Shown here: positions 44,661 to 56,985 of the stretch, piece after piece
Position numbering within the stretch: position 1 is the first letter of the stretch
Layout: each line of letters opens with the position of its first letter
Assembly (NCBI GenBank): GCA_034670405.1
Contig: JAXDDX010000071.1
Location: 316,001 to 380,000 of the forward strand
DNA from: Hoplostethus atlanticus
Taxonomy: Eukaryota; Chordata; Actinopteri; Trachichthyiformes; Trachichthyidae
Direction of reading: 5' to 3'
DNA length: 64,000 nucleotides
Translations under genes and position numbers: made by a program
Notes under the pieces: model-generated
Seen by the model: the letters and a program-made list of their open reading frames with translations, nothing else
Told to the model about the DNA's origin: nothing
Databases searched by the model: none

Positions 44661-45229
44661 TATAGTAATGAAAGAAATTCAGAGCCTCCCTCCCCGATAC
44701 ATAACACTGTACAGTTTCTACAGGAATATTATCAAGGTACTTGATAATATTGCTGATCTATAAAGTGAAGCTTATTCTACCGCTGCACTAATCAACAACA
44801 TCAGCAAAATGCTTGAAATGTCAAATATAAAAACATGATGGTTCTATGAAGCAGTTTGCCCACCTAAAGCCTCTGAGCAGCTGGTCTGTGTATGAGTCAC
44901 TCAGTCCTAAACCGAGGAGACAGGGTTTGATCGTGTAATGATCAAAGTGAGCCGGGGCCAAGTCTGTCCTCGGTAGCGACGCGGCATTAAGCAGCGCTCG
45001 CTCAGTAACTGATCTGATTGGTTTTGATGTGTTTTGACGGCGCGTCTCTGTCACCTCCGTCTGTAAGCACTGAGTCATGGAGGTGGTGAACTGGACCCGG
45101 TGATGGCCTCTCCTCTCTCCTCCTGGCCTGCAACTCTGTCTTCTCCTCAGCAGGAACAAAGAACATACTGAGGTTTCTTTGTCTCGTTTTTGTCTTTGTC
45201 TAGGACCAAAATACTGAAACTGAAACTGT

Positions 45230-45398
45230 AAACTTGCACTGACTTTTATTCCTTTTGCACTGTGATTTTATTTTATTTTATTTTTAAAATGTCTTTATAA
45301 ATGTCGTTGTTTTAAATGTCTTTTGACGCCTCATGTAAAGCACTTTGAACTACCTTGTGTATGAAAGGTGCTATACAAATAAACTTGCCTTGCCTTGT
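45230..45398 (+). repeat. L2-type LINE 3' end
   Basis: tgtaaagcactttgaactac, cttgtgtatgaaaggtgcta, tacaaataaacttgccttgc: the classic 3' end of fish L2/CR1-like LINEs, with the short cttgc tail. 5'-truncated. Confidence 0.75.
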
Positions 45399-46770
45399 TT
45401 TATCTAGTAGCTAACACAAAATCTATAAAGGAGGAAAAGTCGGCTACATTAGAGACATTAGAGAACATGAACATGAATTGGAGACAAAATCAAAAGTCTG
45501 CAGGACAGTTATCCAGGAGAATAAGAACAATACACCGCCAAACAAACATGGACATCACCAACAGCCTTTTTTTTTAACGTGTAAGTGTTTAGGGAGGAGT
45601 TCTCCTTTAACAAGTCCATTTCCAGGTGATATTAAATGGGATCTTTGACAGATACTCGAAGCAGTTTATTGTAAGTCCCTGAGTTGAACAGCAGTCGCTC
45701 CCGTCCACCACCCGGGTCTGAAAACTCTTCAAGATGTACGTTACGTCACCTTCTCCTCACTGAGTCATATCCTCTCTCCTCTACACATCTAACTCTGATT
45801 GCTCTCAAAATTCCTTCTGTTTCTTATTTTATTTATTTTCCCTAGTGCCGCCCTCTTACATGGTCACCCATTCTCCCAGCCATCTCGGCTGTATTGCCTC
45901 TGAGCCCTGTAGAGGATGATACTCAAAGGAAACCACCAGCACACACAGACACAATAACTGATAAATAAGGGAAATCCTACATCTGCCAACAGCTCTTAGC
46001 AGAGGGAAGCTGTTGACAGCCCCGTACGGGTGCAGGCCAGTGATGGGGACATAGCATGGCTCCCACATGGGGTTGCCATGGAATAGATATTTGATGTGTC
46101 TTCCTTCCCCCTAGCGTGTCTGTTTACTGTATGCTTGGCCTTCCAGAGGGCCGGACCGACCCCATGACGGCTTCCCTTTTCAGGATGCTCCCCTCTCGCT
46201 CCCCTTTGTTCAGTTGTCACCGCCCCGGTCCGCTCAGTCAGGAATGGAGAACTTTGGAAAGAGACTCCTCATTTATTTAGCCGCACAGTAGCCTGGCTAC
46301 TGCTGGAAGACTTCCCACACACAAATACCCACACACACACACACACACCCTCCAACTCACTAACACACACTGACTTTCTTCTTTTTCATCTTCTTTATTT
46401 TATTCCCCCCATTGTTTTTTTTGCATCCTAATTGGGTTTCCACCATGTTATCATCCTGTTATCATTTAGATGTTGTCCAGATCAGTTGTGTCTTCACTTC
46501 CTGTCCTTCCTGTCCTTGTCAGGGTTTTTTTTCCCCTCTTTGTTTTTTATTTTATTGCATTTTATTATTGTGGTTTTATCACTATGCTAACTGGCCTGGA
46601 CAGTCCCTCCCATCCTCATTCATCTGTCTTTGTTTCTTGTCAGTGGATCTTGGACAGGGTTTGGATTTTTCCCCCCCTCGCCCTTTAGCTGTGTTTCTGT
46701 TCCTGTTCAAACATACTGTAATGTTTGAACAGGCTGGATGGGAGAGAGACGTTGGTGTGTGTGGGTGTGA

Positions 46771-46892
46771 GAGTCTGTTAGAGGTCTGTTGTCCTGGACC
46801 CTGTGTGTCAGTAGCTGCTGTACTACTATGTGAGTCTGTTAGAGGTCTGTTGTCCTGGACCCTGTGTGTCAGTAGCTGCTGTACTACTATGT
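46771..46892. repeat. 61-bp perfect tandem duplication
   Basis: gagtctgttagaggtctgtt starts at 46771 and 46832; the two copies appear identical. Confidence 0.95.
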
Positions 46893-46934
46893 TGTGTATG
46901 ACTGTAACTCCTTGTGTTCTTGCCTCAATCTGAA

Positions 46935-47330
46935 AACGTCATCTCGTCTACAACATCCAGAAAGCTGCAGTCGGGCTTTTAACTAACATCTGACATCATA
47001 TCAGTCCCATCCGAGCCTCCTTACACTGACCTCCAGTCAGTTTTAGAATCAATTAAAAAATGTATTGATTACCTCTAAAGTGGTAAATGGCCTGGCTAAA
47101 CCTAAACTCTGGAAGAACAAAAGAAATGTGTTCCTCTAACTCTTACAAGCCAACTGAAACCTCACTTCTATCGACTTAATATCCTGTTTTATGTGTGTCT
47201 TATAAGTTTTGTATATGTGTACAAATGTATGTGTGTATGTGTTTCTTTTCATTTCATTGTGAAGCACTTTGTACTTTGGGTAAGTTCCATATAAATAAAG
47301 TTTATTATTATTATTATTATTATTATTATC
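46935..47330 (+). repeat. LINE 3' end with (TTA)n tail
   Basis: acaacatccagaaagctgca, then ctgacctccagtcag, then the UTR-like tgaagcactttgtactttgg and tataaataaagtttattatt. A decayed LINE ORF2 end followed by UTR and tail. Its 3' end abuts an R1 fragment at 47332. Confidence 0.7.
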
Positions 47331-47331
47331 A

Positions 47332-47385
47332 TAGAGGGCTTTCAGGTGACATAATACACTCTCTGGCGGCTTGGCTGCAGCGAGA
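47332..47385 (-). repeat. family R1 end, reversed
   Basis: tagagggctttcaggtgaca, tctggcggc: right end of R1 in reverse. Confidence 0.65.
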
Positions 47386-47631
47386 CAGCGCGGAGGTTCA
47401 CATGGCCTGACGCAGCTCGGCTGTCAAGCGGGACGCAGTACCCACATGGAGACGAGGGATGGATGTCTGATCACGTGGTATTGGCTTGTGGAGGCGTACA
47501 AAAGTACTGATGCATGTCGGTATTTCACTCCAGGGTGTGTGAACTAACGACTTAAGGTTTATAAATGGTTGCTACTACTGTAGCTGCGGGTAGCTGCGAC
47601 GTTGTCCACTGGTGTTCATCACACACACGAG

Positions 47632-47800
47632 TTAAGATGAAACTTTATTGATCCCGGTGGGGAAACTGATCATTGCAGCAGCAAAAGCAATAGAGTTCAG
47701 CAGGGAGAAAACACAATCTAAATCTAAAAATGGAATATAAACAACCAAAACATTAAAAATACAATATAAATAATTGCTGATTTCAAGATGAGTGGGAAGT
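47632..47800 (-). repeat. LINE-type 3' tail, reversed
   Basis: gatgaaactttattgatccc, ggtggggaaactgatcattg, cagcagcaaaagcaatag; matches 15468-15635. Confidence 0.65.
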
Positions 47801-48248
47801 TACAGCTGTTACCTACAGTATCAATTGCTTACTTAAATATGGATTACTAAATATGAAGCATGTGATATTTATATGTATAAACAATATGAAAATACAGAAA
47901 TATTAAATAATACCAATGTATACAGTATGAAATAGTGTAACCATTCTAAAAGTACCAATATAGAGGGAGCCGAAGTTGACATGACTTCTGCCTACCTTAT
48001 AAGTACATAAGTACACAGTTCTTCAACAAAAATGATAGAAATGCGTATATCTTGTGTATTAATGTGTTTATTAATTAGAAACATCAAGTCAGTTTCCCTC
48101 TGGGATCTTATCATAGGGAAGGGCAGATTCAGCCAATAAGCAAACAGCTATTTTTATCCCGCCTCCTCCTGATTAGTAAAGATTATTGATGCTCCTCTGT
48201 GTCGATGCTGCTGTTGGAGGAATGTCTGTCTGAATGAACGCTTATGTC

Positions 48249-48257
48249 TCTCTCCCT

Positions 48258-48291
<34 letters not shown>
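48249..48291. repeat. (CT)n
   Basis: CT/CCCT microsatellite; the ORF across it has no family similarity. Confidence 0.9.
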
Positions 48292-48295
<4 letters not shown>

Positions 48296-49042
48296 TCATG
48301 ACTCGGCCAGCCATCCCTCAGACCTCCTCCATGTCTGTATGTAGGTCAGTCACAGAGTGGGGTCTTCCTGGCTGTCGTCAGGCAGCGTCTGACATACTTT
48401 CCTACTTTCCACAGCGTTTAGCTCGTGTCCGTCTGATTGGACGAGGCCAGGTGTTCCTCAGGGACGGGACGTTCAGCCAGGCTCCTCTGGGTTTTGTTTC
48501 AGCTGCGTGACACGATATCAACGCCCGTCTGTCTGTCTTGTCTCATTTCAGCTTTCAGACAACAATTCAACAATTTCATATTTTCTTTGTTCTATATTAA
48601 AGGGGCATTAAGTCAGATTGACTGTTGATCTGCGGGGGGTTGATCAATACCAATCACTCAACGATTACTTGGCAAGGTGATGAGATTTCTGGCTTCTGTC
48701 TTGGAACAAAACTCTCCTCCCGTTAGAGTTGTTATCCAGACGACCACACCCTGGTCCTTCCTTTGCGTGCTGGCTTCCTCCCATCGTAGTTTTTATTTCA
48801 GTCCTCAAGTAACTTTGTTGGTAATTAGTGCACTTCCCTGGGAGACGGGGAGGAGGGGGGTGAGGGGGTGAGGGCGGCGAGGGGGGAGGACAAGGGGGCT
48901 GAAGTTTTTCCTCCTGAACTGCCCTCCCAGGGGGGTACTAGCACCATCTGTGGCTGCTCCAAATCGGTCCTCAGCCTCCTCTGGCATCGACTCCACAGGG
49001 CCACGACGGGGGAACGCAACACATTTCAGCTACCAAGACTAA
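48292..49042. other. intergenic, G-rich patch
   Basis: No gene. A purine/G-rich segment (gaggaggggggtgaggggg) near 48850-48900. Confidence 0.5.
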
Positions 49043-49065
49043 AAACCCTAAAACCCTAAAACCCC
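49043..49065. repeat. (AAACCCT)n-like patch
   Basis: aaaccctaaaaccctaaaac: resembles a telomere-type heptamer, three units. Chance or low-complexity is likely. Confidence 0.6.
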
Positions 49066-49388
49066 TCATCATCAAGACTCAAGTATTATTACTCCAGTAT
49101 ATCACCTCTTCACTAGACATTTCTGCTCTAATCAGCTAGCTTACTCCTCTACATTGGGAAAATGTGACTTCATTGTTATGACAATTACAGGGCACCGTAG
49201 CTCAAGGGGACAGTAGGGGTGGGAGGGGCTTGTGTAGGAGGGGTTGTAGTTTCTACTGGTCCTATAGAGCTCATGGATTACATAATACCCCTTTAAATGT
49301 TTCCTGAGTCTGCCAGGGTTACCAGTGGCATCTGACAGACAGACATCCACCACAGGAGGCCATCGCCTCAGAGGGACAGCAGCCCTGC

Positions 49389-49412
49389 CTGTGTGTGTGT
49401 GTGTGTGTGTGT
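49389..49412. repeat. (GT)n
   Basis: Twelve GT units. Confidence 0.95.
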
Positions 49413-49577
49413 ATTCTTGTATTTCTGTACTCATGAGGAACAAATGTCCCCGCAAGGATAGAAAGACGAGGAAACACCTCCAAAGTGAGGACGTTTTGGC
49501 CCCTCCTCCTCTAACCACTTATTTTAAGGGGTTAGTTTAGGATTTTGTTTTAGGGTTAAGATTAGAATTAGGATCAG

Positions 49578-49579
<2 letters not shown>

Positions 49580-49634
<55 letters not shown>
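49580..49634. repeat. (GT)27
   Basis: Uninterrupted GT microsatellite. Confidence 0.97.
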
Positions 49635-49636
<2 letters not shown>

Positions 49637-49730
49637 GTGAAGTTTTGGTAGTGTTGGTAGTACTGATATTTAGAGTTGGCAGAGAATGAGAGAGCTTTTC
49701 GAAGGCATCGAAAATGGTGGTCTGGGATAT

Positions 49731-49735
49731 CTCTC

Positions 49736-49797
<62 letters not shown>

Positions 49798-49808
49798 TCT
49801 CTCTCTCA

Positions 49809-49843
<35 letters not shown>

Positions 49844-49861
49844 ACTCTCTCTCTCTCTCTC
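49731..49861. repeat. (CT)n, 130 bp
   Basis: Long CT tract with occasional ca/cg interruptions; homopurine-homopyrimidine with mirror symmetry, so H-DNA is possible. Confidence 0.97.
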
Positions 49862-50627
49862 TAATCCCCTGGATGAAGGATTAGACAGTGAGTCTGTAGG
49901 TAGGATTTGAGGAAGCAGCAGTGAAAGGTGTGGGCTGCAGGACGAGTAAGGAATCTAATTAAATGTAGGAGGAGGGGCGCGGGGCTATCGGCGCTCCAAA
50001 TAGAACAGATTTCCACGTGTTAAATGCACCGTGGCCCGCCGCTAGACTTCAAAGCACAGCGTTTTTACTTTGAACAGGGGGATTTACCGAGCTTTCTGGA
50101 CCCACAGCTACCGGCTGGGTGAGGAAAAACCTCTGGCGGGAGTTTGTACTCTGTTTTACAAGTTAAAAGAGCCGGTTAAAGATGAAAAGAAAACGCACAA
50201 ATCACCCGACACTAGGATAAAAGCTGCACGCTGCACTGCAGTGACTTGAGCTACTCATAGAAGTTAAGGATCGTGCATAACCCCCGTATAGTTGTGTCTG
50301 TGTTGTAGCTGAAGTTACAACCAAATGAAACAATCTTGTCAGTCTTGAACCCGTTTGCACTGCAGGATAATCTTACCGACCATCGGGCCAGAGCGTTAAA
50401 ATCGCCCAGTGTGATGGAGCCTTAAGTGAATGACTGCAGGGAACGACAAGAAAGAAATGGCTGTTGAGGAGGGACTTTGCAGGCTGTGTTAAATAAATGT
50501 TTTAAAGGTTAATTTTTCTTTACTGTCTTTACTGCTATAGGAGGCAATATGATACCAAGACCAACCTGCTTTTTCCCCCCACATCCTTTCCAAATCTAAA
50601 TCAACAGACCTCTGCCCCTGACCCGAT
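49862..50627. other. intergenic, no features
   Basis: No gene or repeat recognised. Confidence 0.5.
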
Positions 50628-51190
50628 GTGACTACCCTGACCCTTCCTCTTCTAGAAACACTACCCTGACCCTTCTTCTTCAAGAAACACTACCCTGACC
50701 CTTCCTCTTCTAGAAACACTACCCTGACCCTTCCTCTTCAAACACTACCCTGACCCTTCCTCTTCAAACACTACCCTGACCCTTCCTCTTCAAGAAACAC
50801 TACCCTGACCCTTCCTCTTCTAGAAACACTACCCTGACCCTTCCTCTTCTAGAAACACTACCCTGACCCTTCCTCTTCAAACACTACCCTGACCCTTCCT
50901 CTTCAAACACTACCCTGACCCTTCCTCTTCAAGAAACACTACCCTGACCCTTCCTCTTCTAGAAACACTACCCTGACCCTTCCTCTTCAAGAAACACTAC
51001 CCTGACCCTTCCTCTTCTAGAAACACTACCCTGACCCTTCCTCCTCTAGAAACACTACCCTGACCCTTCCTCTTCTAGAAACACTACCCTGACCCTTCCT
51101 CTTCTAGAAACACTACCCTGACCCTTCCTCTTCTAGAAACACTACCCTGACCCTTCCTCTTCAAGAAACACTACCCCGACCCTTCCTCTT
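50628..51190. repeat. 29/26-bp minisatellite, about 20 copies
   Basis: Units cactaccctgacccttcctc plus ttctagaaa (29 bp), or a shorter form with ttcaaa (26 bp). The two lengths and tcta/tcaa variants are arranged in repeated blocks. The array ends exactly where repeat R5 begins. Confidence 0.95.
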
Positions 51191-51415
51191 AGCACTTGTT
51201 TATTTGTTTCACTTATTTGTCTCATTTGCTTAAATAAAAAGTAGGTAGCTAACTTATTACACTTTTACATCAGCACTGGTTCTGCTCTTAGATGCTTCTA
51301 GGAAGGAGATGCACTTATGATTTCTGGTGACTAGTAGTTCTCTTGCCTACCTATGTTTAATGCATTTATTGTAAGTCACTGTGGATAAAAGCGTCTGCTG
51401 AATGACTGTAATGTA
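51190..51415 (+). repeat. R5, fullest copy
   Basis: Ends gtaagtcactgtggataaaa, gcgtctgctgaatgactgta, a very common fish repeat motif, and passes into the AATGT array. Confidence 0.85.
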
Positions 51416-51479
51416 AAGTAATGTAATGTAATGCAATGTAATGTAATGTAATGTAATGTAATGTAATGTAATGTAATGA
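51408..51479. repeat. (AATGT)n pentanucleotide
   Basis: About 14 aatgt units growing out of the R5 3' end, so it probably began as the R5 tail. Confidence 0.95.
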
Positions 51480-51637
51480 CCCTGGATCAGCAGCGGGTCT
51501 GAGTCTCTCACTGAGTCTCTCATTCCAAGGCTGCTTCTAAGAGATTTATACTTAAAGGACAGAAACATACATTAGAAAAACAAACCACTGCCGAGATCAT
51601 GGCCTCACGCCGCCGGGCCTTTGTTATCTTAAGTTGT

Positions 51638-51638
51638 G

Positions 51639-51696
<58 letters not shown>

Positions 51697-51697
51697 G
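51638..51697. repeat. (CT)n
   Basis: About 28 CT units with one ttt interruption, followed by tgcag. Confidence 0.95.
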
Positions 51698-52600
51698 CAG
51701 TACAAGAATAGGACAGATGCTGATTTCTGCTTCTGGCTGTATGACAGTTTGCTTAGCATCTCTTCATCCTTCCATCACGCCATCGCACCATCTCATCTCC
51801 CTCCTTCCTTCTACCCTTCCATCCATCCTCGGAGCACGCCGTCCATCCAGGGCAGGTTAGGGAACTCCTTTAAGTGAATGTGCTGTTCATTGTTGTGGAA
51901 CAGTGACTCAGGCCAACACGCCTGTTCGCTCTCCTACCACCGACTCTCCTGGCTCGCTGGACCACAAACCAAAATAGCTGTCCTTGAATCTCCAGTGCCT
52001 AAATAGAAGATGAATTATTGATGGTTGACCCTCAGTGCAGGACGGAGCCCGGAACAATCTTTTATCTACGCTGGGCTCGCTCTGGAAATTTAAAGGACTT
52101 TGGTGACATGTTCTAGACCTACAATCTCTTTAGTGCATTATAAGGGGATTCAAAAGGAATTATAATGTACTCATAACACCTTATGACCATGCTATAAGAA
52201 CATAATGCTTACTGGCCTGGCTCCATAGTGAAATCTTTAAAGTGAAATAATGGTTGGGTATAAGGTCTTCCTGGAGGTCACGGTTAGGGTTGAGGTTTAT
52301 AAGGCGCATTTTAGAGAAAATGATGACGAGTTCTGGATTTACAGATCAATGCAGATCAACTGTAAAGAAACAGTGAATAAAAGCTATCAAGGGTTTCAAA
52401 TTTGAAAAAAATAATTCCATATCCAAATAATTCCATATCCATTAGGAAAAAATGTGCCACTTGAAATTCCCCAGTCAACATTTCAAAACACAAGCGAATT
52501 CAATGATTTTGTAAGCAAACTTGATTCATAAATTATTATTATTATTATTGTTAATAATAATAACAATAATAATAATAATAATAATAATATTTTTTTATCT
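51698..52600. other. intergenic with AAT repeats
   Basis: Only (ATT)n/(AAT)n near 52530-52590; no gene seen. Confidence 0.5.
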
Positions 52601-52729
52601 GAATATTTACCATCTGAAAAAAATGCTTTCTACTGTAAAATCCTATAAAATCCTCCTATAAAATCCCTGGGGGTATGAAAGTAAAGCACATTATTCTACT
52701 ATTAAAATATGTAAGTTTAAAATATTACA

Positions 52730-52769
<40 letters not shown>

Positions 52770-52969
52770 AATTAATAAAACCTTTGAACCTTTGAATGAC
52801 TCAGAAATGGATTTCTTAAATAGTAAAATGAGCATTAATTTAATATTTTAAACTTACTTATTTTAATAGTAGAATAATGTGTTTTACTTTCATACCACCA
52901 GTGATTTTATAGGAGGATTTTATAGGATTTTACAGTAGAAAGCATTTTTTTTTCAGATGGTAAATATTC
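52601..52969. repeat. 369-bp fold-back (arms about 128 bp)
   Basis: Left arm 52601-52727 and right arm 52841-52969 are near-perfect inverted copies. gaatatttaccatctgaaaa at the left end pairs with the right end, and tttctactgtaaaatcctat and ttattctactattaaaatat pair inside. The loop of about 113 bp holds (AAT)n. No ORF. Confidence 0.93.
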
Positions 52970-53544
52970 CATTTTGGATTGAGATAAGTCTTATATCTCA
53001 CATAAACTGTATGTTCACCAGTTACTAATATTAGCACAAGACGGATTCTGAAAGGATCCAAGTTGTTGCCATGTTTATCTCTGGTAAAAAGCTTTAACAC
53101 TTAAAAAAAAAAAACGTCTGACCAGCAAATCCGTACGTTTTTGGGCAGTAGCAGTCCCAAACATGCTCAGCTAGCAAAATACACCCTTCTTCAACCTAAT
53201 CCTGAAAATGAAAAAGAAAACTCCTATCATGCAGAGTGCACATCCAAGTGCGACTCAGCAGAGAGAGTCTGCACCGCTGATGAACGGAGCTGGAGATTAT
53301 ATCCAGCTGCTTGGTCCGTCCTGGGTCAAAACCTCAGCAGCCCTCAGCATCATCCTTCGCTCTGAATCTCCTCCAGCGTTTTCTACCCGTGACTCAGACC
53401 TTGTGTCAGTACGATGAGGTGTTATAACCACTGGCTCTCCATCAACGTCTTCTGCAGAATCCTTTCAGTTTACAGGCTGCTGATGACACAGAAATACCAA
53501 TCAATTTGTGGAGAGGAAGGTTTTTATATTTACTTTCTATTTCA

Positions 53545-53700
53545 TCATTTAGCTGATGCTCTTATCCAAAGTGACTGCAACAGTAGAATAAGCTCCAATT
53601 CCTAGATAACCAATATGGAAAGAAACATGTAAGGATTACAAGGGGTCATTGCTAGAAAAAAAGAAATAAAAATAAGATGCAAGAGAGCGGTAGAAGGGTT
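53545..53700 (+). repeat. fish dispersed repeat R5-type copy
   Basis: tttagctgatgctcttatcc, aaagtgactgcaacagtaga and ataagatgcaagag, as at 38920 and 41880. Confidence 0.6.
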
Positions 53701-54094
53701 TTTTGACGGAAACATTATAAAGCCAGTAGATACTTTTGAAGAAATGAGTTTTGAGTACACAACAGATAATGGGGAGTGACATTCATCAGGTGTTGGTCAC
53801 CAGTACTAGACCAGATCGATCTCGAGATGCAGTGTAAATTGTGTATGGTTTCACAACAGGAATGTAAATGTTTTTTACATTAACATTGTAATAATTTAGC
53901 TGCCCCTCCTCATCACATCTCATTGTGCTGAATGTTTCTGGGCCTCTGGCTGGCCTTAGGGCAAAAACATTGCCTATCATGAGATGAAATTAAAGGTCCA
54001 ATAAGTAATGTTTCGTTGGAGGAGTTGGACGGGCCTTCCCAACAGGAAGCTCTTATTGTGGTGCTAAACCAAAACACTGTACTCTCTGTACTAT

Positions 54095-54133
54095 TAGCAC
54101 TCACCAACTTTGAGTCAAAGTTGGTGAGTGCTA
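54095..54133. repeat. 39-bp perfect palindrome
   Basis: 19-bp arms (tagcactcaccaactttga) around a single G. It sits in a longer, weaker inverted arrangement of about 54050-54190. Confidence 0.93.
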
Positions 54134-54564
54134 CCATACATCTTTGGATTTTTTATAGTACATGTGTTTTGCTTTGGATGTTGTTTTTTAAAGTAATTTT
54201 CCGTGTCCCATAGCTTCACCAGACATGTTGGAGCTAGCTTCTCCTCTCTTTTGTAAAAGTGTGACTTTATGGTTTGTGTCAATTACAGGCCACTAAGCAA
54301 TAGACTTTGTTGAAAACCACCTGGCAGCATTTATAACCATCACAAGATATACACATTTCTGTATAAAATATTTTGTGCAGAATTGTGTACTTCAAAGTCA
54401 AAGAATAAATATCACCTCGTTCTACGGCATATTTCAGCAAGTCATTTCATAGCAAGTCATCTGTAATGTATTAGAATAGGCCGAAGTGACAAGTGACTTC
54501 AGCTCCCTATGTCACTCTAAATGTTTGTGCAATAAAGTGCAATCCCACATTAGCAGGAATGGAA

Positions 54565-54690
54565 ATAGACCTTCCTCTGTACTATCGGCTGCTTGTTGGG
54601 GATCTAGGAATTAAAGTCTGTTCTACTGTTGACCTCGCTGGAAGTCACTGTGGATGAGAGCAGCAGCTAAATAACCAACATGTAAATCCT
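54565..54690 (+). repeat. R5 fragment
   Basis: gatctaggaattaaagtctg, ttctactgttgacctcgctg, gaagtcactgtggatgagag. Confidence 0.6.
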
Positions 54691-55404
54691 ACATAATGAG
54701 AACCCATCAGAGGGTCTCCAGCCGATTTCTCCGTGCAGGCGGCAGCATCGCTCACTCATGTGAAAATATTGGCCTGGTAATCCGGGCTTGGGAGACGGTG
54801 ACGCCGCAGCCTGATGATGCTAACCAAGTGCAACACTGCCTTATGCTCGGTCAGAACGTCAGAACGCTATAGATGCTCCTGTAGAGCAAGGCACTGACAC
54901 TGCCAGGGTCGGGGGCTTCAGAATAAAGGTTTCTATATAACAGTGTGCATACAGGTCCCATGTTAATCAGTTTTCATGATTTTGTTTTCAAATGTACGAT
55001 GACTCAGGAGACTGATGATGTTGTGCAAATAAATGTAGTTTAGTTAAATTGAATTAGTTAAATTGAATGAATGTGAAGTCCTCACAATACTGGACCCTGA
55101 TTGGCCGACAACACCAGCTCCTTTAGTTCAAATGAGGTAAACCGGATGAGTGGAGGCTTTCCAGTTCAAGTGCTGCCAACTGGCCTGATTGGACGAATTT
55201 CCGGGAGCCAATCAGGACCAAGTCCAGCTGTGATGCATTTACTGGTTCTACATGAAGGGCTCGTTATGGTAGATATCAGCTGACAGAAATGGTTTCTTAT
55301 CTTGAATTACTCACTCAATATTTCTGGGTTTCTGTTCATTAGACAGCAAGACAGATGAAATACAACATCTCTGTTTAATTACCCAGAATCCCCCAACTCA
55401 CAGA

Positions 55405-55500
55405 TTAGATGAAACTGTATTAAATTCCTGTGGGGAATCTGGGTCAAATAATAGGATACAGCAAAGAAAATAGAATATAATTAAGAATAGAGCATAATAC
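55405..55500 (-). repeat. LINE-type tail, decayed
   Basis: gatgaaactgtattaaattc, ctgtggggaatct, as at 47632. Confidence 0.5.
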
Positions 55501-55565
55501 AACTGACAAGTAGAAATAATGAAGGACTAGTGTGGAAATATATAAGTTACCACATTATGAGGGTT

Positions 55566-55740
55566 ATTTCTCTGTGTAGCTCAGCAAGGCACTAACACTG
55601 CCAGGGTTAAGGGTTCAATTCCCAGTGGGACCACCCAGGCTAAAACTGTACAGTATGCTCTCGTGGCGCTGAGAAAGCATCCACCAAATCACTGATGTTA
55701 TGTTAGATGTGCAGTCATTGAATGCCCCATGGCATGTCAT
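55566..55740 (+). repeat. tRNA-derived SINE
   Basis: A box tgtgtagctcag and B box gggttcaattcccagtggga, then ccaccaaatcactgatgtta. Copy of the element at 7235. A shorter piece (gtagagcaaggcactgacac) is at 54880. Confidence 0.75.
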
Positions 55741-55774
55741 GCCATTATAGCTTATAGTGGATTAAGCTGAATGA

Positions 55775-55870
55775 CTGAATGCTTTATTGAGCCCTATGGG
55801 GACGCTGAGTTACACACATACAGTCATGTGTTATTTCTGTGTGTATGAGGAAGCAGTGGCACACGGCAAA
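55775..55870 (-). repeat. LINE-type tail, reversed
   Basis: gctttattgagccctatggg and gacgctgagtt resemble the other reversed tails. Confidence 0.5.
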
Positions 55871-56149
55871 CTGGAACTGGAGAGTTCAAAACGATGTATA
55901 CAGTATATATAATCTGGAATAAACCCAGGAGTACATGGGAGAGCGTGCAAGCTCCACACAGAAAGGACTTTTTCCCCAAAAGGTGCAACCTAATAACTGC
56001 ATCCCGGTTGGCACACTTTGAAAGTGGGCCAAATATTTTTAATACCCCACTAGCAGACTTCTAGTGTACCAAAAACCACAATAGAACAACCTGTGCTGTG
56101 CCAGTATGTCTGCAACACGGTAGAAAACATCATCACATTTCATGTCATG

Positions 56150-56270
56150 CGTGTAGCTGACGCGCTTATCCTGCCTGGCGGCGAGTGAGCAGGTATCAGG
56201 TTGACAGGACACACTGCCGCTGTCGGGGTCGAACCTGTGACCTTCTGGTTACTGGATGGTCTCTCGAGTC
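56150..56270 (-). repeat. fish SINE-type fragment, reversed
   Basis: gtagctgacgcgcttatcct, cggggtcgaacctgtgacct and tctggttactggat, as at 12758. Confidence 0.65.
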
Positions 56271-56846
56271 AACGCTCCCCATTTCATCACTCAAGTCAAG
56301 GTTACTGAAACCCCCAGTTGTAGCTAACAGACTTCCGATCACCTTGCCTAAGGCTGCGCTCACACCTACCGCAGAGAGTGAATCAGCATCAGGTCGCCAC
56401 GGCAACCCTCATTCCAGTTGTTGAAGCAGGTGTGAAGGCAACAGTCGTGTGTGTATTGGAGTCTCTGTGTGAATTTGGAGGTGAGAGAGATCATGTTACC
56501 AAAACCGAGCACCGTGGGTCTCCGGAGAGCCGGGTGACATCGCCGCTCAGCGGGCTGCAGCTTTATATCATCAGAGGTTGGAGTTTGGGAACACCAACTT
56601 CACCAGCTTTTCATTTCATCCTGAGAACAACTAAATGTTCTCTGATGTTTTCTAATCAGTGTGAACAGCAAAAAGCTGCATGGAGTCGCAATTTTTCTAT
56701 TCCCATCTGGACCACATGGTGATGTGGGACAAAATCAGATCCTGAGGCATGTGATGGGAAGAAAGACAAACAGCAACTTGACTGGTGTTTGGGGAGACGC
56801 CTCGGTTCAGTCAAAACTCAGAGGAACCTGCTGCTGCTGAAACGAC

Positions 56847-56985
56847 TTAAAGCTGCACAAGGCAAGATTTTAATGTAGAAATCCACCAGAGAAGAGCGTC
56901 CCCCTAATTGAGACATTCACCCTGTTTTCTATTTTTAAAAACTACTGTCTCTAATCATTTTTTGTGAAGCAGTGACACAGGTGGA
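56847..56985 (+). repeat. family R4 MITE, left-end copy
   Basis: ttaaagctgcacaaggcaag, attttaatgtagaaatcc, ccctaattgagac. Confidence 0.75.

Noticed and set aside
46412-46933. 173-codon ORF, Cys/Phe/Leu-rich
   Set aside because: Built on T-rich sequence and the 61-bp tandem duplication; the repeated GLLSWTLCV-type segment is the duplication, not a domain.
49524-49910. Arg/Glu-repeat and Ser/Leu-repeat ORFs on both strands
   Set aside because: Translations of (CT)n and (GT)n microsatellites.
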